25,411 nucleotides of DNA, taken from assembly GCA_032027005.1 (NCBI GenBank), contig JAVSMW010000006.1, positions 181,375 to 206,785 of the forward strand. Reading direction: 5' to 3'. The notes beneath the pieces are model-generated. The model was not told the DNA's origin and did no database searches. It saw nothing but the letters and a program-made list of their open reading frames with translations. A program made the position numbers and the translations under genes. Positions 13,273 through 21,320 of the stretch are shown here, piece after piece (the first letter of the stretch is position 1; every line of letters starts with the position of its first letter). The stretch comes from JAVSMW01 sp032027005 (GTDB taxonomy: Bacteria > Bacillota > Thermincolia > Thermincolales > UBA2595).

Positions 13273-14532
13273 TTGAAGATAGTTGATGTCATAGTTGCTC
13301 CGGGAATTGCCGGGTTTTATTTTGATGATCAGATGGCCATTAAATGCGGCGGTGCTGCAGTTGATGGCTGTACCTTGAGCGGCAAACCGGTGACTACAGG
13401 ATTTTCAGCCGTCAGACAGCGAGGTGAGTCAATTTCTATTATCCTGGTCTTGGAAGACGGTCAGGTTAGCTACGGGGATTGTGCTGCTGTGCAGTACTCA
13501 GGGGCCGGAGGCAGGGATCCTTTGTTTCTGGCAGCTGATTTTATTCCTGTGCTTGAAAAGGAAGTTGTCCCCAGGTTAAAAGGCCGTTCCTTTAGCGATT
13601 TCAGGTCGGCTGCTGAAGAGTTTGACACCCTGCCAAGAAAAAACGGCCGGCGGTTTCATACTGCCGTCAGATATGGCGTTACCCAGGCCCTTTTGGATGC
13701 TGTTGCCAAAGACCAAAAGCTAACCATGGCTGAAGTTATCTCGCGGGAATACGGCACTGAGCCTGCTGCTGCTCCTATCCCTGTATTTGCGCAGACGGGT
13801 GATGAACGTTATCTTAATGCTGATAAGGCCATAATTAAAGGCGCCCAGGTTTTGCCCCACGGGCTGATTAACAATGTGGAGACAAAGCTTGGCCGGCAGG
13901 GCGAAATTTTGCTGGAATATGTTCAGTGGTTAACAAAACGGGTCCGGCAGTTAGGTGGCGAAAACTATAAGCCCGTACTGCACTTCGATGTTTATGGGAC
14001 TATTGGCCAGGCCTTTCAAGAAGACCCGCACCGGATGCTCAGCTACATGGACAGGCTCACTCAGGCTGCGGCACCCTTTAAGCTGCGCATAGAAGGCCCT
14101 ACCGATGCCGGCAGCAAACCGGAGCAGATCGCAGCCCTGGTCAGGCTGATGGAAATAAAAAAACAAATGGGTGTAGATGTGGAAATCGTTGCTGATGAAT
14201 GGTGTAATACCTGGGAGGATATCAAAGAATTCGTAGATGCCGGAGCCGGTGATATGGTCCAAATCAAGACCCCTGATTTGGGCGGGATCAATAACTCCAT
14301 CACAGCCGTTTTATACGCCAAATCCAAAGGAGTAGGTGCCTATCTGGGCGGAACCTGTAATGAAACTGACCGTTCTGCACAGGTTTGTGTTCACATAGCC
14401 CTGGCTGCCAAACCCGATCAAATTCTGGCTAAACCTGGAATGGGGGTTGACGAAGGCTACATGATAGTAAATAATGAAATGAGCAGAACCCTAAGCCTTC
14501 TGGCCCGCAAAACCGGCCTGGCCAGGGTATAG
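13273..14532 (+). CDS. mal: Methylaspartate ammonia-lyase
   Basis: This 419-residue enzyme of the enolase superfamily (EC 4.3.1.2) removes ammonia from (2S,3S)-3-methylaspartate to give mesaconate, the step after glutamate mutase. The key residues are present close to the numbering of the characterised enzymes: metal ligands Asp239 (LHFDVYG), Glu274 (LRIEGPTD) and Asp308 (VADEWCNTWED), catalytic base Lys332 (MVQIKTPDLGG) and the active-site His196 (LPHGLINN). The TTG start at 13273 follows GAAGGGG by nine bases and gives a family-typical length and N-terminus (MKIVDVIVAPGIAGFYFDD). It stands in the same direction as the mutase genes and completes the conversion of glutamate to mesaconate plus ammonia. 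Confidence 0.97.
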   Translation: MKIVDVIVAPGIAGFYFDDQMAIKCGGAAVDGCTLSGKPVTTGFSAVRQRGESISIILVLEDGQVSYGDCAAVQYSGAGGRDPLFLAADFIPVLEKEVVPRLKGRSFSDFRSAAEEFDTLPRKNGRRFHTAVRYGVTQALLDAVAKDQKLTMAEVISREYGTEPAAAPIPVFAQTGDERYLNADKAIIKGAQVLPHGLINNVETKLGRQGEILLEYVQWLTKRVRQLGGENYKPVLHFDVYGTIGQAFQEDPHRMLSYMDRLTQAAAPFKLRIEGPTDAGSKPEQIAALVRLMEIKKQMGVDVEIVADEWCNTWEDIKEFVDAGAGDMVQIKTPDLGGINNSITAVLYAKSKGVGAYLGGTCNETDRSAQVCVHIALAAKPDQILAKPGMGVDEGYMIVNNEMSRTLSLLARKTGLARV

Positions 14533-14554
14533 TTTTTCAATGGGAGAGTGAACT

Positions 14555-15535
14555 ATGGGCAACAAAGTGGGCATCACAACCACTGTGCCGGTGGAGGTTA
14601 TTTTGGCGGCTGGTTGTGTGCCGGTGGACTTAAATAATATTTTTATTACTGATGACAATCCTCAGCAAATGGTGGAGAATGCGGAGCTTGCCGGCTATCC
14701 CAGGAATATTTGTTCCTGGATTAAAGGCCTCTATTCTGCCGTTTTGCGGGATAAAGAGATAAACCGGGTTATCGCTGTGACCCAGGGCGATTGCAGCAAT
14801 ACCCATGCCTTGATGGAGACCCTGCATATGGAAGGTGTCGAAATTATCCCTTTTGCTTATCCCTACAACCGTGACCGGGACATGCTGCGGCTGCAGATAG
14901 AAAAACTGATGGATGCCTTTGGAGTTGATTGGGATAAGGTAAATGAGGAAAAAGAGCGGCTCGATGGCGTGCGGTCCCTTATTCACCGGATTGATGAATT
15001 GACCTGGCAAACCAACCAGGCGGGCGGTTTTGACAACCACTTATGGCAGGTCTGCTGCAGTGACTTTAACGGAGACCCGCAAAAGTTTCGGCGTGAGGCA
15101 GAGACATATGTGGCAAGCACGCAAGAAGCATCTCCGCGGTCTGAATCCATCAGGCTCGGCTATATCGGGGTGCCGCCGATAATGACTGATTTGTACGACT
15201 ACCTGGAAACAAGAGGGGCCAGGGTTGTATATAACGAAATTCAAAGACAGTTTTCCATGCCTTTTATAACTGACGACATTGTTGAACAATATGCCCTCTA
15301 TACATATCCCTATGACATATTCTGGCGCCTGGAAGATATTATCCGGGAGAGCCGGCGCCGCGGACTTCATGGGATTATCCATTATGCGCAGAGCTTTTGC
15401 TACCGTCAGATTCAGGATCTGATCATCAGACGAAAAATCGGGCTGCCTGTTTTGACTATCGAAGGAGACCGTCCTGTCAGCCTTGATGCCAGAACCAAAA
15501 TGAGAATTGATGGTTTTGTCGAAATGCTCAAATAG
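14555..15535 (+). CDS. 2-hydroxyacyl-CoA dehydratase D-component-like iron-sulfur protein
   Basis: This 326-residue protein is of the HgdB/FldC/BcrB superfamily, whose members hold [4Fe-4S] or larger clusters and receive one electron at very low potential from an ATP-driven activator. Opening residues KVGITTTVPVEVILAAGC and VPVDLNNIF are typical. Candidate cluster ligands are Cys21 (AAGC), Cys53 (NICSW), Cys80 (TQGDCSN) and Cys282 (SFCYRQ), plus a Cys-Cys pair at 167-168. It is followed five bases later by its activator, but unlike hgdAB there is only one dehydratase-type subunit. A single subunit with an activator recalls the double-cubane cluster proteins (YjiM/YjiL type) as well as true dehydratases. 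The substrate is unknown. Location after mal suggests a role in glutamate or mesaconate metabolism. Confidence 0.82.
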   Translation: MGNKVGITTTVPVEVILAAGCVPVDLNNIFITDDNPQQMVENAELAGYPRNICSWIKGLYSAVLRDKEINRVIAVTQGDCSNTHALMETLHMEGVEIIPFAYPYNRDRDMLRLQIEKLMDAFGVDWDKVNEEKERLDGVRSLIHRIDELTWQTNQAGGFDNHLWQVCCSDFNGDPQKFRREAETYVASTQEASPRSESIRLGYIGVPPIMTDLYDYLETRGARVVYNEIQRQFSMPFITDDIVEQYALYTYPYDIFWRLEDIIRESRRRGLHGIIHYAQSFCYRQIQDLIIRRKIGLPVLTIEGDRPVSLDARTKMRIDGFVEMLK

Positions 15536-15549
15536 TTGGGGTGAAAGTT

Positions 15550-16326
15550 ATGTTTTGTGGTATTGATTTAGGAAGCCGGCATATCAAGATTGCTTTGGCA
15601 GATGATAAAGATAATTTAAAGTTTTATATTTACGATACGATTGAATTTTACAAGAAATATGGCCGCAAACAAGGTGACAGCCTGGTTGTCGACTTTCAGG
15701 CCCTGGGCCTGCCTGACTTCGACGGCGAAAATGAAGGGAATCGTCTGGTCACTACCGGATATGGCCGTAATACCGTTAGAATTAAAGGCGGCATCGATAT
15801 CCCGGAAATTAAAGCCCATGCCCTGGGGGCACTATGGCAGACGGGGCTGAAGGATTTCACCTTGCTCGACCTGGGAGGTCAGGACAGTAAGATTGTACTT
15901 GTCAGAAACGGCCGGATGGCTGATTTTCAGACCAATGACAAGTGTGCTGCCGGATCGGGCCGCTACCTCGAGAATATGGCTGGTGTGCTGGGAATTGATC
16001 TGGAGGAACTAAGCTGCCACTGGCAGAACCCCGTGGACCTGAGCGCCACCTGTGCAATTTTTGGCGAATCTGAAATAGTGGGCAAAATAATTGAAGGCTA
16101 CCCGGCTGCAGAACTGGCCGCCGGCGTCAATTATACTATTTTCAAAAGAATCAAACCTATGCTCCTGCAGTTAGCCAGCCCGGTGATTGTTTTCACCGGC
16201 GGTGTAGCCCGCAGCAAAGCACTGCAGCACATCTTAACCAGAGAATTAGGCGTCGAAATTGTCATTCCCCGGCATCCTCAGTACAATGGGGCCATTGGCT
16301 GTTGTGCTAATGCCGGTATGGCTTGA
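15550..16326 (+). CDS. ATP-dependent activator of a 2-hydroxyacyl-CoA dehydratase-like enzyme (HgdC family)
   Basis: This protein of about 258 residues belongs to the BadF/BadG/BcrA/BcrD ATPase family. As a dimer with one shared [4Fe-4S] cluster it couples ATP hydrolysis to injection of a low-potential electron into its partner. Visible motifs: phosphate-1 loop CGIDLGSRHIKIALAD, phosphate-2 FTLLDLGGQDSKIV, the cluster cysteines Cys132 (DKCAAGSGRYLE) and Cys168 (SATCAIFGESEI), and adenosine motif FTGGVARSKAL. Cys132 and Cys168 match the spacing of Cys127 and Cys166 in HgdC. The ATG at 15550 is preferred, since GGGGTG lies eight bases before it. The GTG at 15541 is part of that Shine-Dalgarno. 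The neighbouring dehydratase-like protein is its obvious partner. Confidence 0.92.
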   Translation: MFCGIDLGSRHIKIALADDKDNLKFYIYDTIEFYKKYGRKQGDSLVVDFQALGLPDFDGENEGNRLVTTGYGRNTVRIKGGIDIPEIKAHALGALWQTGLKDFTLLDLGGQDSKIVLVRNGRMADFQTNDKCAAGSGRYLENMAGVLGIDLEELSCHWQNPVDLSATCAIFGESEIVGKIIEGYPAAELAAGVNYTIFKRIKPMLLQLASPVIVFTGGVARSKALQHILTRELGVEIVIPRHPQYNGAIGCCANAGMA

Positions 16327-16394
16327 TGCCGATGTTTTTTTAAAACAAATGCGGTTTGTGGATTGGCTAGGTTCAGAGGGGGAATAACTATAAT

Positions 16395-17186
16395 ATGAAA
16401 ATAACAGTTCTGGGTTGTTGGGCCCCATATCCTAAAGCGGGTGGGGCTTGTCCGGGGTATCTGGTCCAGGTGGGTCAAACCAACCTCCTGGTGGACTGCG
16501 GGAATGGGGTAATTAGCAATCTGCTGAAATTTATAGACTTCCGTGCTTTGCATGGGGTGATAATTTCGCATCTTCATCCCGACCATTTTATGGATCTGCA
16601 CTGCTTGCGCCATGCTGTTGAAGGGGCCAGACGAATTGACAGCAGCTTAAATACTTTGCCCTTTTACCTGCCCGAACAGCCCTGCGAGGATTTCGGCAAA
16701 CTGGCCGGTTTTACCAAAGCCTTTACGATAAAGGCCATTGAAAAATTAACACCGGCCGGAGATCCAAATCTTCCGGCCGGTGTAACGGGTTATCAAACCA
16801 GGATTGGCAGGGCCAATATTTTTTTGGTAAAAACCGACCATCCCCTGCCCACTTATGCCATGAGAATTGAAGGTGACGGGTGTCTTTTTTATTCGGCTGA
16901 TACTAAATGGACTGATTATTTGCCCGAATTTGCCCGTGGTGCAGATGTGGCAGTTTGTGAAGCGAGTATTATCGAAGCTGACAGGGAATATACTTCAGTA
17001 GGCCATCTGACTGCCAGGCAGGCAGGAGAACTGGCGGCTCGGGCTCAGAACTCGCAGCTTGTTATTACACATTTTTGGCCGGAGTATGACCTAAATACTA
17101 TAAAGGTAGAGGCCGAAGCCGGTTTTGGCGGTCCTGTAACGGTAGCCAGGGAAGGTCTGGTGATTATTTCAGGCCATGCTCATTGA
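16395..17186 (+). CDS. MBL-fold metallo-hydrolase (RNase Z / YhfI-like)
   Basis: This 263-residue metallo-beta-lactamase-fold protein has the zinc signature His59-x-His61-x-Asp63-His64 in IISHLHPDHFMDLH, preceded by the family opening MKITVLGCWAPYPKAGGACP and the LLVDCGNGV strand. Later zinc ligands are found in LFYSADTKWTD and in GHLTARQAGELAARAQNSQL with VITHFWPEYD. It is closest in layout to the short ribonuclease Z-like and YhfI-like hydrolases whose substrate is usually unknown. Its place at the end of the glutamate mutase series hints at a thioester or other metabolite hydrolase, but this is only context. A GAGGGGGAATAA ribosome site precedes the ATG. The 3' end overlaps the convergent hemerythrin gene by 23 nt. 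Confidence 0.87.
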   Translation: MKITVLGCWAPYPKAGGACPGYLVQVGQTNLLVDCGNGVISNLLKFIDFRALHGVIISHLHPDHFMDLHCLRHAVEGARRIDSSLNTLPFYLPEQPCEDFGKLAGFTKAFTIKAIEKLTPAGDPNLPAGVTGYQTRIGRANIFLVKTDHPLPTYAMRIEGDGCLFYSADTKWTDYLPEFARGADVAVCEASIIEADREYTSVGHLTARQAGELAARAQNSQLVITHFWPEYDLNTIKVEAEAGFGGPVTVAREGLVIISGHAH

Positions 17187-17571
17187 AAAACGAGGTGTAT
17201 TTCTTATCAGTACCTAAAATATGCTTAACCAGCCAGTCCTTTAGAAAACTCATCACCTCAAGAGTCATTACAGCTTTTCCGGAATCGAAGTCTTTTTGGA
17301 AATCAACGACCTGTTTCACAAATTTCTCATGTTCAGCTTTATGGGCTGAGTAGCCCGGGTAGTTAAATTTTGTCATATATTTTTCTTCGGTTGCAAAATG
17401 GGAAGCGGCGTATTTTACAAGTTCCTGTATAACCCGGGCCAAGACATCTTTGCCTTTGCCTTCCTTCATGGCGTCGTGGAGACTGTTGATCAGTTCAACC
17501 AGCTTTTGATGCTGGAGATCAATTTCTTTGACGCCGACACTGTATTTTTCGTCTAATGTAATATAAGCCAT
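17164..17571 (-). CDS. Bacteriohemerythrin
   Basis: This single-domain 135-residue hemerythrin binds oxygen at a non-haem di-iron site. All seven ligands are present: His21 (DLQHQ), His58 and Glu62 (SHFATEEKYM), His77 and His81 (HKAEHEKF), His117 and Asp122 (VKHILGTDKKY). In anaerobes such proteins are thought to sense or store oxygen, or deliver it to detoxifying enzymes. AAGAGGAGTGAG lies just upstream of its ATG on the minus strand. It is the only long minus-strand gene in the window and separates the mutase operon from the AtuA-family genes. It converges on the MBL gene with a 23-nt overlap and diverges from the AtuA gene across about 100 bp. Confidence 0.97.
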   Translation of the reverse strand: MAYITLDEKYSVGVKEIDLQHQKLVELINSLHDAMKEGKGKDVLARVIQELVKYAASHFATEEKYMTKFNYPGYSAHKAEHEKFVKQVVDFQKDFDSGKAVMTLEVMSFLKDWLVKHILGTDKKYTSFFNEHGLK

Positions 17572-17620
17572 AATATCTCACTCCTCTTTTATGTATATTT
17601 TACCAATATAATATAATACG

Positions 17621-17639
17621 ACAAAATACTACAAAATAC
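17621..17639. repeat. Direct repeat in the divergent hemerythrin/AtuA promoter region
   Basis: ACAAAATAC occurs at 17621-17629 and 17631-17639, one helical turn apart (10 bp), in the A+T-rich gap between the divergent genes. On the minus strand this lies at a plausible -35 region (TTGTAG with a TTATAT -10 after 17 bp) of the hemerythrin promoter. It could be an activator or repressor site, but no known family is recognised. Confidence 0.4.
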
Positions 17640-17672
17640 CTTTTAGTTATTGAAAAAAATGAGGTGTGTGTT

Positions 17673-19046
17673 ATGAAGGAAATCAGGGTCTTATCTCCGA
17701 CAGCTATCCTGGGATACGGCTTTCCGGTGGAATCCTTTGCCGCAGGGCTGCAAAGGAAACCCGACGTCATTGCGGTTGATGCAGGTTCTACCGACCCAGG
17801 TCCCTATTATCTGGGGGCCGGGGTCTCTTTTACAGACAGGATGGCTGTTCTGCGGGATTTGGAAATTATCTTAAAGGCCGGCAGACAGCTGGATATTCCT
17901 GTCTTAATCGGCTCTGCCGGCGGGGCCGGGGCAGAACCGCATCTCAACTGGTGCCTGGATATTATCAGGGAAATTGCCAGGCAGGAAGGCCTGAGTTTTA
18001 AACTGGCCGTTATTCATGGAGCCATTGAGCAAAGCACCGTGTTAGAGGCTTTTGACCACGGGCTTATTTCTTCTTTGACACCCGGGGTGGCTCTAAATAG
18101 GCCGGATATTACAAATAGTACTCATATTGTAGGTCAGATGGGAATTGAGCCTTTTATCCGGGCCCTAAAAGCAGGGGCAGATGTTATTTTGGCAGGCCGG
18201 GCTTATGATCCTGCTGTATTTGCGGCTTTACCTGTCCAGCGGGGATATGACAGAGGTCTGGCCCTGCATATGGGCAAAATCCTGGAATGTGCGGCTATAG
18301 CCGCTGTACCGGGGAGCGGCAGTGATTGTATGATGGGGTATCTCAGAGAAGACCATTTTCTGCTGGAACCCCTAAATAAAGCCAGAAAATGTACGGTCAC
18401 ATCAGTTGCCGCCCATACCCTTTACGAAAAAAGCAACCCCTATTTGCTGCCTGGGCCGGGTGGAACCATTGACTTGACGGCGGCAAGATTTGAACAATAT
18501 AATGAGAGCATGGTAAAAGTTTCCGGGAGCCGGTTTAAGGAAAGTTCTGACTACACCGTTAAGCTTGAAGGTGCCAGGCCGGTCGGCTTTAGGACAATTT
18601 CTATCGCAGGTGCCCGGGACCCTGTGTTCATAGAACAAGTTAACAGTATCATCTCAGGTGTCAAAAAGCGGGTTATTGACAATTTTGCTGATATCCCCCA
18701 GGAGTCTTACCAGCTGCTGTTTCATATTTATGGATTGAATGCTGTGATGGGGAAATTAGAACCCCAGTTTGAGTCAAATGCCCACGAGTTGGGAATAATT
18801 ATTGAAGCCGTCGCGGAATCACAGGAACTGGCTAATACAATATGCGGCTTTGCCCGGTCCACAATGCTGCATTATGGATATCCGGGCAGAATCTCGACTG
18901 CCGGCAACCTGGCATTGCTGTATTCGCCCTCCGATCTCAAAGCAGGCCCTGTTTTCCAGTTTGGTATCCACCATTTGATTAAAGTTACCGACCCCTGTGG
19001 GTTATTTCCCTATGAACTGCTTGAATTCAAGGGGGGACAGGGATGA
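17673..19046 (+). CDS. AtuA-family protein (DUF1446)
   Basis: This 457-residue protein belongs to the DUF1446 family, named for AtuA of the acyclic terpene utilisation cluster in Pseudomonas. The biochemical role of the family is unproven. Visible family features are DVIAVDAGSTDPGPYYLG near the N-terminus, VLIGSAGGAGAEPHLNW, ADVILAGRAYDPAVFAALP in the middle, and SNPYLLPGPGGTIDL later. The fold is alpha/beta without a membrane segment. The ATG at 17673 follows GAGGTG by six bases. The GTG at 17664 sits in that site. The stop overlaps the DUF4387 start by 4 nt (ATGA), and these two domains are fused in some organisms, so the proteins very likely form one complex. Being next to a methylaspartate cluster without a recognisable mesaconase, it is a candidate for a hydratase-type step, an inference only. 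Confidence 0.88.
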   Translation: MKEIRVLSPTAILGYGFPVESFAAGLQRKPDVIAVDAGSTDPGPYYLGAGVSFTDRMAVLRDLEIILKAGRQLDIPVLIGSAGGAGAEPHLNWCLDIIREIARQEGLSFKLAVIHGAIEQSTVLEAFDHGLISSLTPGVALNRPDITNSTHIVGQMGIEPFIRALKAGADVILAGRAYDPAVFAALPVQRGYDRGLALHMGKILECAAIAAVPGSGSDCMMGYLREDHFLLEPLNKARKCTVTSVAAHTLYEKSNPYLLPGPGGTIDLTAARFEQYNESMVKVSGSRFKESSDYTVKLEGARPVGFRTISIAGARDPVFIEQVNSIISGVKKRVIDNFADIPQESYQLLFHIYGLNAVMGKLEPQFESNAHELGIIIEAVAESQELANTICGFARSTMLHYGYPGRISTAGNLALLYSPSDLKAGPVFQFGIHHLIKVTDPCGLFPYELLEFKGGQG

Positions 19047-19372
19047 TTGTTAAATTGCGGAATATAGCCAAAATCATAAGAAGTAAAAATGCCGGGCCCT
19101 ATGAACTTACTTTGGACATCATGTTCAATGATGATGAGGTGTATCAAAAAGTTAAAGAGGCGGGAGTTATCAACAAAGAGTTGATCAGCAGGCTTTATAC
19201 GGTTCCTGCCGATAAAATACTGGATATCATCGAATTTGATCCGGCAGCGGCTATCAAAATCACTATGCTCAGGCCCATTGTTTCCGGAAATGTTGGAGAT
19301 ACTGACATATATGGGGCTCAGCAGCATGCTCCATTGTTAAATGCAGCGGTTTATATTCCTAATTGGCAATAA
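19043..19372 (+). CDS. DUF4387 protein, partner of the AtuA-family protein
   Basis: This 109-residue protein matches the small DUF4387 family: KLRNIAKIIRSKNAGPYELT at the start, then LDIMFNDDEVYQKVKEAGVI, a stretch ending DIIEFDPAAAIKITMLRP, and a GDTDIYGAQQHAPLL tail. The family appears as a free-standing partner or as a C-terminal domain of AtuA/DUF1446 proteins. Its start overlaps the AtuA-family stop by four bases, which implies coupled translation and equal amounts. No catalytic motif with a known chemistry can be named. Confidence 0.88.
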   Translation: MIVKLRNIAKIIRSKNAGPYELTLDIMFNDDEVYQKVKEAGVINKELISRLYTVPADKILDIIEFDPAAAIKITMLRPIVSGNVGDTDIYGAQQHAPLLNAAVYIPNWQ

Positions 19373-19390
19373 ATAACGAGGTGATTTGTC

Positions 19391-20329
19391 ATGGTGGCAA
19401 TCCATGAATACCTGATGCATGCCGCATATTTTGCCCCCAGGGGTAAAAGCAGGATTATTGAACTGGGGCGGAGCATTGCCCATCGGTATCTGGACCCTAA
19501 AGACAGGTTAATTGGTCTTGTCGGGGATGCAGGTGCGGGTAAGTCTTTGCTGATTAGAGGCATTTTCCCGGGTTTGGAGTTAACCAATGACGATGATGGT
19601 ATCAATGTAAGACCACTGCCTTTGATGCGGGATGCCGAGGAAGGGCATTTCCGGGCCCATACCTATCATCTTGATGTGAGGTTTGAGGCCGCTTTTAGTC
19701 AGCCCTGGATGATTGCCGAAGCTGTCCGGAAGGCAGTTGCGGAGGACCACAGGGTCATCCTGGAGCATTTTGACCTGCTTTATCCCACTCTGCAGATAAA
19801 TGCTGAAGTTCTGATCGGTGTGGGAGAAGAGGTAATTGTAACCCGGCCCGGTGTTTTCGGGCCTTTCCCCCAGGAGATAGCAGATATAGTTTTTCCGTCT
19901 CTGACTTACCGGAAAATGGCGCACAGTGCCGAGGACCTCACGGCCATGGTATTGGGCGAGATGGGCATAGATAAACCTGACGGTTATAGTGATATTAAAC
20001 ATGGCTTTGTGCTGGCTTTTGAAGAAAAACCCCAGCTTGAGCTGGATGACGTGGAGCAAAAAGTTCAGGACCTGATTAGGGCAGACCAGGTGATAGATTA
20101 TGATGATGAGAAACATATTCGCATCGGCCAATGCCGGTGGGGCTGTACCGGTCCCCGGCTGCATGTCCGGAAGACCGGGGATGTCAAAGGTTTTCGGCTG
20201 CTGAAGGATTTTAAGTGGGACCCCATCGAACACCTGCATATCCTAGCCGGTCTGGTCGGAGACGGGGAACCGGGAACTGCTGCCCGGCCCTTTGCCCTGT
20301 TGCAGCCGCCTCCGCCGATGCGGGTGTAA
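19391..20329 (+). CDS. P-loop protein with an AlaRS SAD-like C-terminal domain
   Basis: This 312-residue protein joins a nucleotide-binding part and a tRNA-synthetase-like part. Walker A is intact (Gly45-DAGAGK-Ser52 in IGLVGDAGAGKSLLIRGIFP). Around residue 235-275, HIRIGQCRWGCTGPRLHV followed by RKTGDVKGFRLLKDFKW resembles the tRNA_SAD domain of alanyl-tRNA synthetase and trans-editing proteins. There the same strand reads CGGTHV followed by NTGEIG. The Cys-to-His spacing differs here (five residues instead of three), and the HxxxH half of the zinc site is missing, so editing activity is doubtful. I recall similar proteins being labelled as containing an alanine-tRNA synthetase second additional domain. 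ACGAGGTGATTTGTC precedes the ATG, 18 nt after the DUF4387 stop, so it shares that transcript. Its function is unknown. Confidence 0.78.
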   Translation: MVAIHEYLMHAAYFAPRGKSRIIELGRSIAHRYLDPKDRLIGLVGDAGAGKSLLIRGIFPGLELTNDDDGINVRPLPLMRDAEEGHFRAHTYHLDVRFEAAFSQPWMIAEAVRKAVAEDHRVILEHFDLLYPTLQINAEVLIGVGEEVIVTRPGVFGPFPQEIADIVFPSLTYRKMAHSAEDLTAMVLGEMGIDKPDGYSDIKHGFVLAFEEKPQLELDDVEQKVQDLIRADQVIDYDDEKHIRIGQCRWGCTGPRLHVRKTGDVKGFRLLKDFKWDPIEHLHILAGLVGDGEPGTAARPFALLQPPPPMRV

Positions 20330-20340
20330 ACTAGAAAAAC

Positions 20341-20488
20341 TTTAAAAGATAACCGCAGAGGCGCAGAGGGAGAATGCTATTACAGTTAAATTGCTTTCTA
20401 CCTGAACAGAAGTGGTTTCTTGTTATTATTCTTATATAAAAAAATTGATACATTTATTTTATACCATGTTTCTCTGCGCCTTTGCGGT
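20341..20488. repeat. CGCAGAG inverted repeat element, copy B
   Basis: The gap between the P-loop gene and rph holds a related palindromic element: 20352-20368 pairs with 20472-20488 (16 of 17 bases), enclosing about 100 bp of A+T-rich sequence. It begins with TTTAAAAGAT as copy C does, and the right end is followed by a TATGTTTTTAT-like run also seen beside copy A. A TATACT hexamer at 20530-20535, between the element and rph, may be the -10 box of rph, but the spacing to a -35 is poor (TTGCTT, 19 bp). Confidence 0.7.
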
Positions 20489-20547
20489 ATGTTTTTATAT
20501 TCTTTTGCTTCTGCAACGAAGCAGTACATTATACTTAGGGAGGAAAA

Positions 20548-21285
20548 ATGATGCAAAGAACTGACGGGCGTGCCGTGGATCAGCTGCGGCCGGTGAAGAT
20601 AACTAGGAATTTTATTAAACATGCTGAGGGTTCGGCATTGATAGAAGTGGGAGAAACCAAAGTCATTTGCACTGCCACAATTGAAGAAAAGGTGCCGCCC
20701 TTTATGAAGGGAGCGGGCAAAGGCTGGGTGACCGCTGAATATGCTATGCTGCCAAGGTCTGCGCCCCAGAGAATTATCCGGGAATCAGCCAAAGGGAAAA
20801 TAGGCGGACGGACCCACGAGATCCAGAGATTAGTTGGGCGCGCCTTAAGATCAATTGTAAATATGGCGGCTCTGGGGGAGCGGACTATTCACATTGACTG
20901 TGATGTCATCCAGGCAGACGGCGGGACTCGTACAGCTTCCATTACCGGTGCTTATGTGGCCTTAGTGGATGCTTTGAGCGGGATTGCTAATTTACCGGCA
21001 GCACCGGTCTCCGAGTACCTGGCTGCTGTGAGTGTTGGGAAGGTTGATGGCGAAATTCTGCTTGACCTGGCATATGATGAAGACAGCAGGGCTGAAGTTG
21101 ATATGAATGTAGTAATGACGGAATCAGGCAAGTTTGTTGAAGTTCAGGGGACTGCGGAAGGGGAGCCCTTTTCCCGGGAAGAGCTTGATGGGTTATTAGA
21201 AGCTGCCGGTAAGGGCATTAAGGATCTAATCGCTGTGCAAAAAGAAGCATTAGGTGAATTGAACAAAAAATTCAAATTGAGTTAA
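20548..21285 (+). CDS. rph: Ribonuclease PH
   Basis: This 245-residue phosphorolytic 3'-5' exoribonuclease trims the 3' ends of tRNA precursors. Characteristic motifs are present: RTDGRAVDQLRPVKI at the start, GKGWVTAEYAMLPRSAPQRI, GGRTHEIQRLVGRALRSIV with the RNA- and phosphate-binding arginines, and DCDVIQADGGTRTASITGAY. Length is standard. There are two adjacent ATG codons (20548 and 20551). The second has the better spacing from AGGGAGG, so the true protein may be one residue shorter. It is followed by the XTP/dITP pyrophosphatase and a YfcE-type gene, a common order in Firmicutes. The tRNA cluster downstream would be among its substrates. Confidence 0.97.
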   Translation: MMQRTDGRAVDQLRPVKITRNFIKHAEGSALIEVGETKVICTATIEEKVPPFMKGAGKGWVTAEYAMLPRSAPQRIIRESAKGKIGGRTHEIQRLVGRALRSIVNMAALGERTIHIDCDVIQADGGTRTASITGAYVALVDALSGIANLPAAPVSEYLAAVSVGKVDGEILLDLAYDEDSRAEVDMNVVMTESGKFVEVQGTAEGEPFSREELDGLLEAAGKGIKDLIAVQKEALGELNKKFKLS

Positions 21286-21320
21286 TTGAAATTTAAACAT
21301 TATCCAGCGGGGGAAATGAC

